A DNA stretch of 24,660 nt from VMDH01 sp038108875 (GTDB taxonomy: Bacteria > Pseudomonadota > Gammaproteobacteria > Magnimaribacterales > D2472). The notes under the pieces were generated by a model. The model worked only from the letters and a program-made list of their open reading frames with translations, did not search any database and had not been told where the DNA came from. Positions within the stretch are counted from its first letter, which is position 1. Every line of letters begins with the position of its first letter. Both the position numbers and the translations under genes were made by a program. Positions 1 through 8,504 of the stretch are shown here, piece after piece. The stretch lies in assembly GCA_038108875.1 (NCBI GenBank), contig JAYNII010000015.1, positions 1-24,660 of the forward strand, in the 5' to 3' direction.

Positions 1-2
1 CT

Positions 3-42
3 CCCCTTTTAATGAGGGGTCAATACTTTTTTTGAAAAAAGT
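3..42. terminator. Possible terminator hairpins downstream of the hydantoinase operon
   Basis: Two short inverted repeats lie beyond the stop codon of the M20 hydrolase. One is a CCCCT/AGGGG stem (3-7 with 15-19). The other is an A/T-dominated stem (25-31 with 36-42) with a TTGA loop. On the minus strand the downstream T-run of the first hairpin would lie outside the window, so termination of the operon cannot be confirmed. Either could also serve an unseen plus-strand gene to the left. Confidence 0.3.
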
Positions 43-52
43 TTAAGTTTTT

Positions 53-1411
53 TTAGTTTATGAATGCAACCTCTCTAATGATCATTTTTAGGTCCTCAAT
101 CGATTGTCTATAGGTATCGATTTTTACTCTTTCATTATTGCCATGCACACCTCTGAAATCTCCGGATTCGAAAAGCATCGGATTAAAACCATAGCTTTCT
201 ATTCCAATTTCTCGGGTGAAATGGCTATCTGTAAACCCGGTACTCACTGCAGGAATGACTCTTGAATTTGGATAAATTTCTTTGGTAACTTTTTCTATTG
301 CTCTAAACAGTTCAGAATCTGTAGAAGAAACTGCAGGACCAAAAGCCATAATTACTTTTGCATCGACTCCAAAAGAGGAAATTCGAGAATTAAAGTCATT
401 GATAAAATCCTCTACACTTCTGTCAGGCAAGATGCGACAGTCAACTTCAGCAAACGCAACCGGGGGCACTACATTTATTTTCGTAGATCCTTCAAGCATG
501 GTTATGGAGCAAGTATCTCTTGTCAGCGCATGCCAAGAGGGAGAGGATTCTTGAAGATTTTTTAGAAATTCATCAGATTGAATAGCTGCAGACATGTTTG
601 CGAAGGCTTTGCCTTCTTCGTTTTCCATATCAACTGCGAGGGCTTTAAAGTAAGTATTTACTGGGTCAATTATTCTTGCCTCGAAAGGATGTTGGTAGAG
701 ATTATTTAAAGCTTCAATAAGTTGCGTTACTGATGAGGTGGTTTGAGGAGAAGAACCATGACCTGGAGAGCCTTCTGACTTTAGTCTTAACCATACTGGG
801 ACTTTTTGAGTTACTTCAACAGAAAATATTTCTTTATCGCCATATGCTGTCCCACTACCCCCTTCATTAAGCAAGAGTTCAACACCTGCAAATGCTTCTG
901 GGTGGTTCTCAAGCATCCACCCTGCTCCATAAAACCCTCCAGCCTCTTCGTCAGCTGTAGCCATAAAAACAATGTCTCTATTTAATTTGTGTTTATTCTT
1001 AAAGGCATCTAAGAAAGCAATCAAGTGTGCTATTCCTAAACCCTTCATATCGATAACGCCTCTGCCATACAAATATCCTTCCAAGATGGTTCCTTGAAGA
1101 GGATTGGTATCCCAATACTCCTCATCGGCAGGTACAACGTCTGTGTGTTGCAGGAGCATTAAAGCAGGCAAATCCCCGCCTTCAATTCTAGCCCAGATGT
1201 TTCCTCTCCCAGGGGCACTCTCTGCGGTTTCATAGTTAATCCCAAAATGCTCAAATATTTCAGCATAAAATTCTACGGCATTGGTTTCATTCCCCGGAGG
1301 GTTAACGGTATCAACATTGACGAATGTTTTTAATAACTCTATCGGATCTGGCTCATCAGAGATTAGGTAATCTGAAGAGATAATGCATAAGGTAAGTATT
1401 AATATTCTCAT
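53..1411 (-). CDS. M20-family zinc metallohydrolase, probably exported
   Basis: 452 aa, the usual length for M20 peptidases and acylases of the carboxypeptidase S / PM20D1 type, which hydrolyse peptide or N-acyl amide bonds with two zinc ions. The expected metal ligands are visible: His89 (QHTDVVPADEEYW), Asp121 (GRGVIDMKG), Glu156 after the base Glu155 (ATADEEAGG), Glu183 (LNEGG) and His424 (VHGNNERV). The dimer-domain His218 lies in SPGHGS. The N-terminus (MRILILTLCIISS) is hydrophobic and followed by an acidic stretch, which suggests a short Sec signal and periplasmic location; this is the less certain part. The ATG overlaps the TGA of the upstream amidase by 4 bp (ATGA), so translation is probably coupled and this is the last gene of the operon. 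By analogy it may act on N-carbamoyl, N-acyl or dipeptide substrates linked to hydantoinase chemistry. A generic dipeptidase remains possible. Confidence 0.88.
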   Translation of the reverse strand: MRILILTLCIISSDYLISDEPDPIELLKTFVNVDTVNPPGNETNAVEFYAEIFEHFGINYETAESAPGRGNIWARIEGGDLPALMLLQHTDVVPADEEYWDTNPLQGTILEGYLYGRGVIDMKGLGIAHLIAFLDAFKNKHKLNRDIVFMATADEEAGGFYGAGWMLENHPEAFAGVELLLNEGGSGTAYGDKEIFSVEVTQKVPVWLRLKSEGSPGHGSSPQTTSSVTQLIEALNNLYQHPFEARIIDPVNTYFKALAVDMENEEGKAFANMSAAIQSDEFLKNLQESSPSWHALTRDTCSITMLEGSTKINVVPPVAFAEVDCRILPDRSVEDFINDFNSRISSFGVDAKVIMAFGPAVSSTDSELFRAIEKVTKEIYPNSRVIPAVSTGFTDSHFTREIGIESYGFNPMLFESGDFRGVHGNNERVKIDTYRQSIEDLKMIIREVAFIN

Positions 1412-1998
1412 ATGAAAAGGTTGTTTAAATCAGTTAATGAAATTAATTCAGTATATTTTAACTGTAGATCTCTAAGATTGCTGAGATGAGCATTTGCATC
1501 TCTATCTCCCACACAATCTTTCACAATAAAAGTAACAAAGTTGTGCTGAAGACTATCTAATGCAGTAGCCCTGACACAACCGCTGGTGGTTACTCCAGCT
1601 ATGAAAACGGAATCAATATTTAATTTATTTAAGTGAAAGGCAAGTTCTGTATTAAAGAACCCGCTTGCATGTTTCTTTTCGATCACGATCTCATCATGTT
1701 GAGGTGATAATTCAGGCAGAAATTTTACCCATTTACTATCAGGCATTAATACATTTAGGTCTGGAAGTTTTTTTCTAAAGACAGATGCCTCTGCATCATT
1801 GTGATAAACAGTGGTAGTAAAAAATATTGGTAATTTATTTCTTCTAAATAATTTGAGTAGTTCAATATTAGACTTAATAAGTTCTTCGCAGGAAAAACCT
1901 AACGGTGATGAAGGGTCAATGAAACCCAAACACATATCCACAACAATAAGTGCTGAAGATTTACCAATAGCGAGATTTGTGGATTGGAGGGTAGTCAA
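1408..1998 (-). CDS. Isochorismatase-fold amidase, N-carbamoylsarcosine amidase-like
   Basis: 196 aa cysteine hydrolase of the isochorismatase superfamily. The Asp-Lys-Cys triad is visible as Asp21 (IVVDM), Lys108 (VIEKKHASGFF) and Cys141 (GVTTSGCVRATALDSLQ). The segment after the Cys (DCVGDRDANAH) resembles the N-carbamoylsarcosine amidase branch, whose members cleave the carbamoyl group of N-carbamoylsarcosine to sarcosine, CO2 and ammonia. That fits its position directly after ATP-dependent hydantoinase genes. The start must be the TTG at 1998: it is the first codon after the TAG of hyuB, in the same frame, and the next Met (Met22) lies inside the conserved core. No Shine-Dalgarno is seen, so expression probably depends on reinitiation after hyuB. 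A related amidase such as a maleamate or ureide amidohydrolase cannot be excluded. Confidence 0.85.
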   Translation of the reverse strand: MTTLQSTNLAIGKSSALIVVDMCLGFIDPSSPLGFSCEELIKSNIELLKLFRRNKLPIFFTTTVYHNDAEASVFRKKLPDLNVLMPDSKWVKFLPELSPQHDEIVIEKKHASGFFNTELAFHLNKLNIDSVFIAGVTTSGCVRATALDSLQHNFVTFIVKDCVGDRDANAHLSNLRDLQLKYTELISLTDLNNLFI

Positions 1999-3861
1999 CT
2001 ATTTAGTGACAAAAGCGGGTGAAGCAGGTGCTGACAAATTAGTCTCTTTTAAGCAATTTGCTTTGATATCCTCTATGGAACCACCAAAATTAAACATTTC
2101 AATCGGAGATCTAACGCTTCTCATCTCTTCTCTGAGTTTTTCAGTAGCAACCGTATTAATAGAACCATTTTCAATAACCACACCATAACGTTTGGCTCCA
2201 GTTTGAGAGACAAGTTTTCTATTAAAATCTTGTAAAACTAGAGACGGATCTCTCTTTAAAGGATCCCCCCATCCTCCTCCTCCCCAAGTATTGAAGTGAA
2301 GAAGATCGCCTTTTTTAACTTTAATACCTTCACATTTTGCAGGAAGATACAAAGGTTCTGCGCCCTCTCTAAAGAGAATTTTATTAGAGCGCATGCCTGG
2401 TTCACCTCCATTCACTCCCCAAGGATAAGTAAGCCATCTGTCATCGTGAATCCCAATATGTCCATCGGCTAGAAAGCGATAACCCACACACAGACCATTA
2501 CCCCCACGATGCAATCCAGCACCACCTGAATCAGGGATAGTTTCATATTTTTCTACTCTTAATGGAAAATAAGCTTCAATAAATTCATTAGGCACATTGG
2601 TAAATGCTGGCCACAAGGAATGACCATCAGGACCATCACCCACTGGTCTTCCAGGCACGCCTCCAAAACCTATCTGAAATAATTGAAACCATTCACCATT
2701 TTTATCGTAACCTGAATAAAAAAGATGCGGAGAATCTGAAAATCCAGCAGCATTAAGCATTTGTTCAGGAGCACCCATTCCCAACAAAGCTCCTAAGACA
2801 TCAAAAATCCTTCCCAAGGCATGAGTCCGACCCGATAGGGCTGCTGGGTAATTAGGTTTAAGTAAGGTTCCCTGAGGAATTCTTACATCAACCAAATCAT
2901 AAAAACCATCGTTAAATAGAATTTGAGGATCTACAACATTAATAGTAAATGACCCAAAAAACATTTTGAACATTTCTTCATTGAGATAAAAGTTAATTGA
3001 GCTTTGAGCTTGTGGGTCGGTGCCCTCAAAGTCAAAAATAGCCTTCTCACCCTCTCTCCACATCTTACACTTAATTTTGTATGGACCCATACCCATACCG
3101 TCGTCGCAGATGTAATCTGAAAACTCCCTAGGTTCTTCAGGGATAAACATTGAAATAATATGCTTCATAGCGAGATAATTTCTTTCAAGCATAATATTCA
3201 TAGTTGAAAAGAAAACGTCGTCACCAAATCTTTCTGCCAGTTCATTACATCTTCTAGCCGCAGTATTACAAGCAGCAACCAGTGCGTTTAGATCAAATCT
3301 ATTCCACTGCGAAGTTCTTACGTTGTGCAAAATTAATTCGAGTACGTCCTGCTGCAAGACGCCTTTTTTATAGAGTTTAGTGGGAGGTATTCTAATCCCC
3401 TCTTGAAAAATAGTCGTTGCTTCTGTTGGGATGGATCCAGGAACCATTCCTCCATTATCAGACATGTGACCAAACATCGCTGTCCATGCTATGTGCCTTC
3501 CATCTCTAAAAACGGGAGTTAACACTATCCAATCGGGTAAATGAGACACAGCTGCATTACACATGTAAGGATCATTGGTCAGAATAATGTCACCCTCTTC
3601 AATTTCTGCATTATAGGCTTCGGTAAATCCGTAAATAAAAGAACCAAATTGACCAACAACCATTTTGCCGTCTTTGTTAGCGATCATTGGAAAACAGTCG
3701 CCTTGTTCTCGAATACCTGGAGATAGAGCAGTTCTTCTAACTATTGCATCCATTTCCTCTCTAGCATTCCTTAGAGCATTTTCAATAATGTCTACAGTAA
3801 TGCCGTCTACATCAATTTTCTGGAGCGGGTTTTGATTGGTTTCAATAATTTTAGCTGGCAT
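1999..3861 (-). CDS. hyuB: Hydantoinase B / oxoprolinase family subunit (HyuB-like)
   Basis: 620 aa, matching the hydantoinase B family: N-methylhydantoinase beta, 5-oxoprolinase C-terminal half, acetone carboxylase alpha. Family landmarks appear in order: the FGHMSDNGG metal-site region in the first third, LSGRTHALGRIFDVLG in the middle, ETIPDSGGAGLHRGGNG, and the glycine-rich NTWGGGGWGDPLKRDP near the C-terminus. Together with the A subunit it would hydrolyse a cyclic amide bond at the expense of ATP. It starts 2 nt after the hyuA stop and is preceded by a weak AGGGAAG ribosome site. It ends in TAG directly abutting, in frame, the TTG of the amidase gene. No acetone-carboxylase gamma subunit follows, and the amidase neighbour favours a hydantoinase-like role. 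The exact substrate is unknown. Confidence 0.9.
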   Translation of the reverse strand: MPAKIIETNQNPLQKIDVDGITVDIIENALRNAREEMDAIVRRTALSPGIREQGDCFPMIANKDGKMVVGQFGSFIYGFTEAYNAEIEEGDIILTNDPYMCNAAVSHLPDWIVLTPVFRDGRHIAWTAMFGHMSDNGGMVPGSIPTEATTIFQEGIRIPPTKLYKKGVLQQDVLELILHNVRTSQWNRFDLNALVAACNTAARRCNELAERFGDDVFFSTMNIMLERNYLAMKHIISMFIPEEPREFSDYICDDGMGMGPYKIKCKMWREGEKAIFDFEGTDPQAQSSINFYLNEEMFKMFFGSFTINVVDPQILFNDGFYDLVDVRIPQGTLLKPNYPAALSGRTHALGRIFDVLGALLGMGAPEQMLNAAGFSDSPHLFYSGYDKNGEWFQLFQIGFGGVPGRPVGDGPDGHSLWPAFTNVPNEFIEAYFPLRVEKYETIPDSGGAGLHRGGNGLCVGYRFLADGHIGIHDDRWLTYPWGVNGGEPGMRSNKILFREGAEPLYLPAKCEGIKVKKGDLLHFNTWGGGGWGDPLKRDPSLVLQDFNRKLVSQTGAKRYGVVIENGSINTVATEKLREEMRSVRSPIEMFNFGGSIEDIKANCLKETNLSAPASPAFVTK

Positions 3862-3863
3862 AG

Positions 3864-5927
3864 TTACTTCCCTACCGGATTAATGATTAAATTACCAACC
3901 GCATCAACAAGGGCTTGATGCTTAGGCAAGATAACTGTGGTGGAATCCATCTCTGATACTATCGCAGGACCAGGAATTATAAGTCCCGCTGAAAGCTTGG
4001 CTCGGTCGTAAATTTTAATGTCATGCCAAATAGATTCATGGTAATACTTTGATTCATGAATTACACAATTCTCAATCTCGTGTTTTTCTGTTGATAAGGA
4101 TACTGATGATATTTTTGCTTGCTTAGCCTTAACAATTGCTCTGATCATCAAGATTTCATGACCGTCTTCTAGTTTAAAAGTAAACAACTGATAATGCTCT
4201 TGATCAAATGCTTCGGTGATTAAACTCACTCCATTGCTTGCAAAAGCTTTTTCATCGAAATCTATAGTGATCTGAAAAGCCTGTCCAGCATAACGAACAT
4301 CAGCTTGATAATTAACTTCAAGATCGGATGCTGATACTCCATCGCTTAAAAGAGATACTGAGGCTTTTTCTTTTAGATCGTGAAGATCACTTAAAAATTC
4401 ATCATTGGAAATATCTTGAGCCATTTTTAGGTATGAACGGGTAGCTTCATCTTGAATTTGAGTTGTAGCATCCCCGTATGCACACAATACCCCTGGACCC
4501 GGAGGTATAATGACAGGAAAAGAGTTAGACAATACACCTAATGCATTTGCGTGGAGTGGACCTGCGCCCCCAAAACCAACCAATGCAAAGTCTCTTGGAT
4601 CAAAACCTTGTTCAACAGAAACCAACCGCAAAGCACCAAACATGGATTCATTTACAATTTTAATAATACCTTCAGCAGCTTCCATCAAAGGTATGCCCAT
4701 AGCGTCAGCAACTTTTTGGACCGCTTTTTCAGCAGCATCTTTATTAATGGACATATCACCACCAAGTTGAACATCGCTTGGCAAAAAGCCTAAAACAATA
4801 TTGGCATCACAAACTGTAGGTTCTGTTCCTCCCTTCATATAAGCTGCAGGACCTGGAACAGCTCCAGCAGATTCTGGACCAACTCTCAAAGCCTTGGTGA
4901 GTTCAGGGACAAATGCAATTGATCCGCCACCTGCTCCAACGGTCCTTACATCAACCGAGGGTGCCTTAACTCTGACGTCCCCAACTAGCGTTTCTCTTCT
5001 CACTCTGGCTTTTAAATTTTGAATAAGCGCAACATCTGTCGATGTGCCACCCATGTCAAACGTTAAGATGTTTTCGTATCCAGCCTCTTCACAAAAGTGA
5101 ACTGCGCCAGCAACTCCTCCTGCTGGGCCAGACATCAAATGATTAACTGGTGAATTGCTCGTGGACCTGCTTGAAGCCAAGCCGCCGTCTGATCTTAAAA
5201 TAAATAACTGAACATCTTTATTTAAATTTTCTTCAAGTGAAGATTGAAGATTGTTTACGTATTTTGAGACTTGAGGTCTAACGTAAGAATTTAAAACAGT
5301 GGTTTCTGCCCTTTCATATTCTTGCATTTCTGGAATCACTTCACTAGAAATAGAAATAGGGATATCTGTGAAAATTTCTTTAGCTATTTCTGCAGCTCTT
5401 AATTCATGCACGTTATTAACGTAGGAATTCACAAAACTTATGGTTAAAGCCTCAACCCGCCCTTTTGCTTTTAATGCATTTAGTTCAGTCCTGAGTTGAT
5501 TCTCATTAAGAGCAAGGGAAATTTCTCCAGTGGCATCAATACGCTCTTCAATGCCATGAGTCAATTCAAGGGGTGCAAGTAGGGGTTTTTTTACAAAACT
5601 TACCCAGCCACCAAGTCCCCCGGGGCAATATGATCGGGCAACTTGGAGAATGCTTTCATATCCCTTAGTAGTTAATAAGCCTACCGTTGCTCCATTTCCA
5701 GTTAACACAGCATTGGTTGCTACAGTGGTTCCATGCATAACCAATGTAATCTCTGCAGGGTCGATTCGGTTTTGTTCGCAAATTTTGCTAACACCATTAA
5801 GAACGCCAATAGAAGAATCTTCTGGAGTTGATGGTACCTTAGCAGTATAGGTAGCACCACTTTCTTCGTTGATCAATAGAAAGTCGGTGAACGTTCCACC
5901 AACATCAACTCCCAGTCGATAGGCCAT
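3864..5927 (-). CDS. hyuA: Hydantoinase A / oxoprolinase family ATPase subunit (HyuA-like)
   Basis: 687 aa, full length for the hydantoinase A family. The actin-like ATPase core is evident: the N-terminal phosphate-1 motif in LGVDVGGTFTDFLLI (residues 5-19), HGTTVATNAVLTGNGA (65-80), SGPAGGVAGA (266-275) and the second phosphate loop DMGGTSTDVALI (291-302). The C-terminal PGPAIVSEMDSTTVILP is the usual end signature. It supplies ATP-dependent activation for ring opening of hydantoin-, oxoproline- or related cyclic amides with the B subunit encoded 2 nt downstream. The ATG at 5927 has a good AGGAG site 6 nt upstream, and the gap to the TonB receptor stop is only 17 nt, so it is part of the receptor operon. 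The protein should be cytoplasmic. Confidence 0.9.
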   Translation of the reverse strand: MAYRLGVDVGGTFTDFLLINEESGATYTAKVPSTPEDSSIGVLNGVSKICEQNRIDPAEITLVMHGTTVATNAVLTGNGATVGLLTTKGYESILQVARSYCPGGLGGWVSFVKKPLLAPLELTHGIEERIDATGEISLALNENQLRTELNALKAKGRVEALTISFVNSYVNNVHELRAAEIAKEIFTDIPISISSEVIPEMQEYERAETTVLNSYVRPQVSKYVNNLQSSLEENLNKDVQLFILRSDGGLASSRSTSNSPVNHLMSGPAGGVAGAVHFCEEAGYENILTFDMGGTSTDVALIQNLKARVRRETLVGDVRVKAPSVDVRTVGAGGGSIAFVPELTKALRVGPESAGAVPGPAAYMKGGTEPTVCDANIVLGFLPSDVQLGGDMSINKDAAEKAVQKVADAMGIPLMEAAEGIIKIVNESMFGALRLVSVEQGFDPRDFALVGFGGAGPLHANALGVLSNSFPVIIPPGPGVLCAYGDATTQIQDEATRSYLKMAQDISNDEFLSDLHDLKEKASVSLLSDGVSASDLEVNYQADVRYAGQAFQITIDFDEKAFASNGVSLITEAFDQEHYQLFTFKLEDGHEILMIRAIVKAKQAKISSVSLSTEKHEIENCVIHESKYYHESIWHDIKIYDRAKLSAGLIIPGPAIVSEMDSTTVILPKHQALVDAVGNLIINPVGK

Positions 5928-5944
5928 AAAAACTCCTGTTTAAA

Positions 5945-8410
5945 CTAAAAGTTATACTTTATATCTAAACCATAGGTTGCATAAGGAGCTTCGTGAATAA
6001 ACGAACCTCCAAATTCAGGTGCTGGAATGACCTCTGCTAAATATTTTTCATCGGTCACGTTTCTGCCCCAAAGTGTAACTGTAAGATTCTCTCCAACTAA
6101 AGATGCTCTAAAATCAATAAGTTCATAAGGATCTCTAACTGCAAGCCCCATATCAGAAGCTACTGGAAAACCTAACAATGCTCCCCAAACGGTTGGCTGT
6201 TGATCATCTTGAACAGTATGGAACCAGGTTTCACCTACCTCCATATAATCTACTCTTAAAACAAGGTTCATTCCTTCTGACACTTGTCTTTCATGCTGAA
6301 TACCTAAATTATAAGTATACTCAGGAGCTAGTGGAGCTTCATTGCCAACAGTAGCTGGTCGATGAGTATTACGCTTGATTTCACCATCGGTGACACCAAA
6401 ACCACCATCAACTCTTGTATTATCAGTTAGGGCATATTTGAAATCCAATTCGTAACCTGAAAGTTCAAGTTCGTCAATGCTGGTTACTACTCTTAAAAGA
6501 CCCCAAGGTCCTGCAAAGAATTCAAAGAACTGATTGTCGTCAACGGTAGTATTAAAGTAAGAACCATTTAATGCCAATCTTCCGTCAAGATAATTTCCTT
6601 TGAATCCAATTTCAAAAGCAGTACTAACTTCTTTTTTAAATTCATCGTTGACAGAAATGCCAGCACCTACAACTCCAATACCAAATGGGTTACCAGAGTT
6701 CAACCAAAACTCAGTTAAAGCGGCGCTTCCTGTGGAGTTAAATCCACCAGATCTAAAGCCGTATCCATAAGACATGTAATAACTTGTATTGCCAACATTG
6801 CTATTTAAAGCAATCTTAGGTTGGAATTGCTCAAAGACTTTGCTTCGTGAAGGAATCGTGTCACCAACTGCTGCCATTGCTGGATTGATTGGAGCTCCTC
6901 CCCCATAGTAATAAGCAGATGCCACTGGAGGGACTAAATTATCAACAGATCTATCTTCTCTATCAAACCTTGCTTCTAAAGAGAGCTCAGTAACATCGGA
7001 TAAATCTATCGCGTATTGCCCAAATATAGAAAAGACATCGGTATCAAACCTGTCGTGGAATAGAAGATCGGTTGGATTCTTACCAGACTTAGGCACGTAT
7101 GCTTTATATTCATATCCAGCACCCAAATCTGTACCGTAACTAACCACTACCTCTCTTTCTATTTGAGCGTAATATGCACCAACCAACCATCTTTGTGATA
7201 GGCTTTGATCCCCAGTAAGTCTTACTTCAATAGAGGTATCTTCTTGGTTTCTTGATTGATATTGATATCCATCGCAGGTATGAGGCAAATAAGGTCCTAA
7301 GACAGAGTCAGCCGCAGAAGGAGCTGAACCTGGTGCTGCAAAACTGAAACCAGGAGGAAGCGAATTAATTAAACTTAAAGCCTCAGCTGTATTCGAGGAA
7401 GCACAAGCAGGAACTCCAAAATAACCACCAAAGGCACCTGATGTTCCATCTGACATTAAAAATTCATCTAATTCATTGTAGGCAAAGATAACTGTTAGCA
7501 GATTTCCATTGTCCAACTCGTTGTCGTACTTAATTGAAAGGTCAGCAGTCTCTTGTTCATTAACTGGAGGAACATTAAACATATATTTGAAATCGTGGGA
7601 ATTAACGTCTTTAAAGAATTGATCTGCCCCAGGAGTTCCAAAGTATTGGAAAACAGGAAGCGCAAATACTGCATTAAAGTTAATCGTTCCACCACTGGCT
7701 TCACTCACTCCTGCTCTAATATCCCAGGTTTCTGGACCGTTTTCGATTAAGAATCTTGAACGGACAGTTGTATCTTCAAAAAAATCTACGTTATTAGTTT
7801 TGGTGAAAACATTAGTATGCTCGCCATCGGTCTCTCTTCGACTAACAGAAAATCTCGTTTTAATGTTTTCAGAAAGTTTTCCGTCGGTTACGTACTGAAA
7901 CTTATTAGCATCATTGTTACCAAAGCCAACTGTAACTCTGGAACTTCCTTCATCAGAAGGTTCCTTAGTAGTTATCAAGATAGCACCGGATGATGCATTT
8001 CTTCCGTACAAAGCGCCTTGAGGACCCTTAAGAACCTCAATTTGCGCTATATCTAATAACTCCCTATTAAAAGCATTGGGATTGGTTTGCAAAACTCCGT
8101 CAACGACAAATGCAAAATTTGATTCAGCATCTCTTGTTGAGGTTATACCTCGAATAGTAACAAGAGTATCACCAACGTTAACGGTATTTGCCATAACCAC
8201 GTTTGGAGTTAAAGCTATAAAATCTTCTGGTCTTTCAATACCTGCGTCCTCTACATCTGATGTAGTAAACACAGTCATACCAATCGGAACATCTTGTAGA
8301 TTTTCATCAACTTTACGAGCTGAAACGACTACTTCTTCTAAAACCGGTTCTGCAGTCAATGCAAGAGGTACAAGCAAAGCCACAAATAAATGTAATTTTT
8401 TATTAAACAT
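5945..8410 (-). CDS. TonB-dependent outer-membrane receptor
   Basis: 821 aa. The signal peptide (MFNKKLHLFVALLVPLALTAE) is followed by a TonB-box-like EEVVVSAR and a plug domain with VTIRGITSTRD, FAFVVDGV and IEVLKGPQGALYGRNASSGA. A 22-strand-type barrel region then runs to a terminal Phe (DIKYNF), typical of outer-membrane proteins. I choose the ATG at 8410 because a TAGGGGGG ribosome site sits 6 nt upstream. The ATG at 8416 abuts that site. The longer reading from 8449 would begin upstream of the predicted -10 box. As first gene of the hyuA-hyuB-amidase-M20 operon it probably imports that pathway's substrate. The plug resembles the siderophore/Alteromonadales type broadly, so sequence alone does not reveal the ligand. 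Confidence 0.93.
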   Translation of the reverse strand: MFNKKLHLFVALLVPLALTAEPVLEEVVVSARKVDENLQDVPIGMTVFTTSDVEDAGIERPEDFIALTPNVVMANTVNVGDTLVTIRGITSTRDAESNFAFVVDGVLQTNPNAFNRELLDIAQIEVLKGPQGALYGRNASSGAILITTKEPSDEGSSRVTVGFGNNDANKFQYVTDGKLSENIKTRFSVSRRETDGEHTNVFTKTNNVDFFEDTTVRSRFLIENGPETWDIRAGVSEASGGTINFNAVFALPVFQYFGTPGADQFFKDVNSHDFKYMFNVPPVNEQETADLSIKYDNELDNGNLLTVIFAYNELDEFLMSDGTSGAFGGYFGVPACASSNTAEALSLINSLPPGFSFAAPGSAPSAADSVLGPYLPHTCDGYQYQSRNQEDTSIEVRLTGDQSLSQRWLVGAYYAQIEREVVVSYGTDLGAGYEYKAYVPKSGKNPTDLLFHDRFDTDVFSIFGQYAIDLSDVTELSLEARFDREDRSVDNLVPPVASAYYYGGGAPINPAMAAVGDTIPSRSKVFEQFQPKIALNSNVGNTSYYMSYGYGFRSGGFNSTGSAALTEFWLNSGNPFGIGVVGAGISVNDEFKKEVSTAFEIGFKGNYLDGRLALNGSYFNTTVDDNQFFEFFAGPWGLLRVVTSIDELELSGYELDFKYALTDNTRVDGGFGVTDGEIKRNTHRPATVGNEAPLAPEYTYNLGIQHERQVSEGMNLVLRVDYMEVGETWFHTVQDDQQPTVWGALLGFPVASDMGLAVRDPYELIDFRASLVGENLTVTLWGRNVTDEKYLAEVIPAPEFGGSFIHEAPYATYGLDIKYNF

Positions 8411-8438
8411 GTCCATCCCCCCTAGAATGTAACCTAAT

Positions 8439-8466
8439 TTTATACCCAAATTTAAGAATTTAACAA
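8439..8466 (-). promoter_or_regulatory. Sigma-70-like promoter for the TonB receptor-hydantoinase operon
   Basis: On the minus strand TTGTTA (8466-8461) and TATAAA (8444-8439) are separated by 16 nt, matching four and five of six consensus bases. Transcription would begin near 8432, giving a leader of about 20 nt that contains the TAGGGGGG ribosome site of the receptor gene. Confidence 0.5.
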
Positions 8467-8492
8467 ATTATAAAAAGTTAATCGAGAGCGTA

Positions 8493-8498
8493 TATAAT
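8493..8498 (+). promoter_or_regulatory. -10 box just ahead of the CoA-transferase GTG (leaderless start)
   Basis: A perfect TATAAT lies 6 nt before the GTG at 8505, which puts the expected +1 on the start codon itself. No convincing -35 hexamer is seen at 16-18 nt, and no Shine-Dalgarno precedes the GTG. A leaderless transcript is the simplest reading. Confidence 0.45.
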
Positions 8499-8504
8499 CC
8501 AAAA

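Noticed and set aside
1811..2188. 125-codon plus-strand ORF across the hyuB/amidase junction
   Set aside because: It overlaps two clear genes on the opposite strand and has no ribosome site or domain pattern.
1408..3861. HyuB-amidase junction as a pseudogene or broken fusion
   Set aside because: Both proteins are full length with intact motifs, and the hyuB tail ends where homologues commonly end, so two separate working proteins are more likely.
1999..5927. HyuA/HyuB as an acetone carboxylase
   Set aside because: No gamma subunit gene is present, and the amidase neighbour resembling N-carbamoylsarcosine amidase points to hydantoinase-like chemistry. The families are related, so this is a judgement, not proof.
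8076..8432. 118-codon plus-strand ORF opposite the TonB plug domain
   Set aside because: It lies antisense to the best-conserved plug region; its composition follows from the coding strand.
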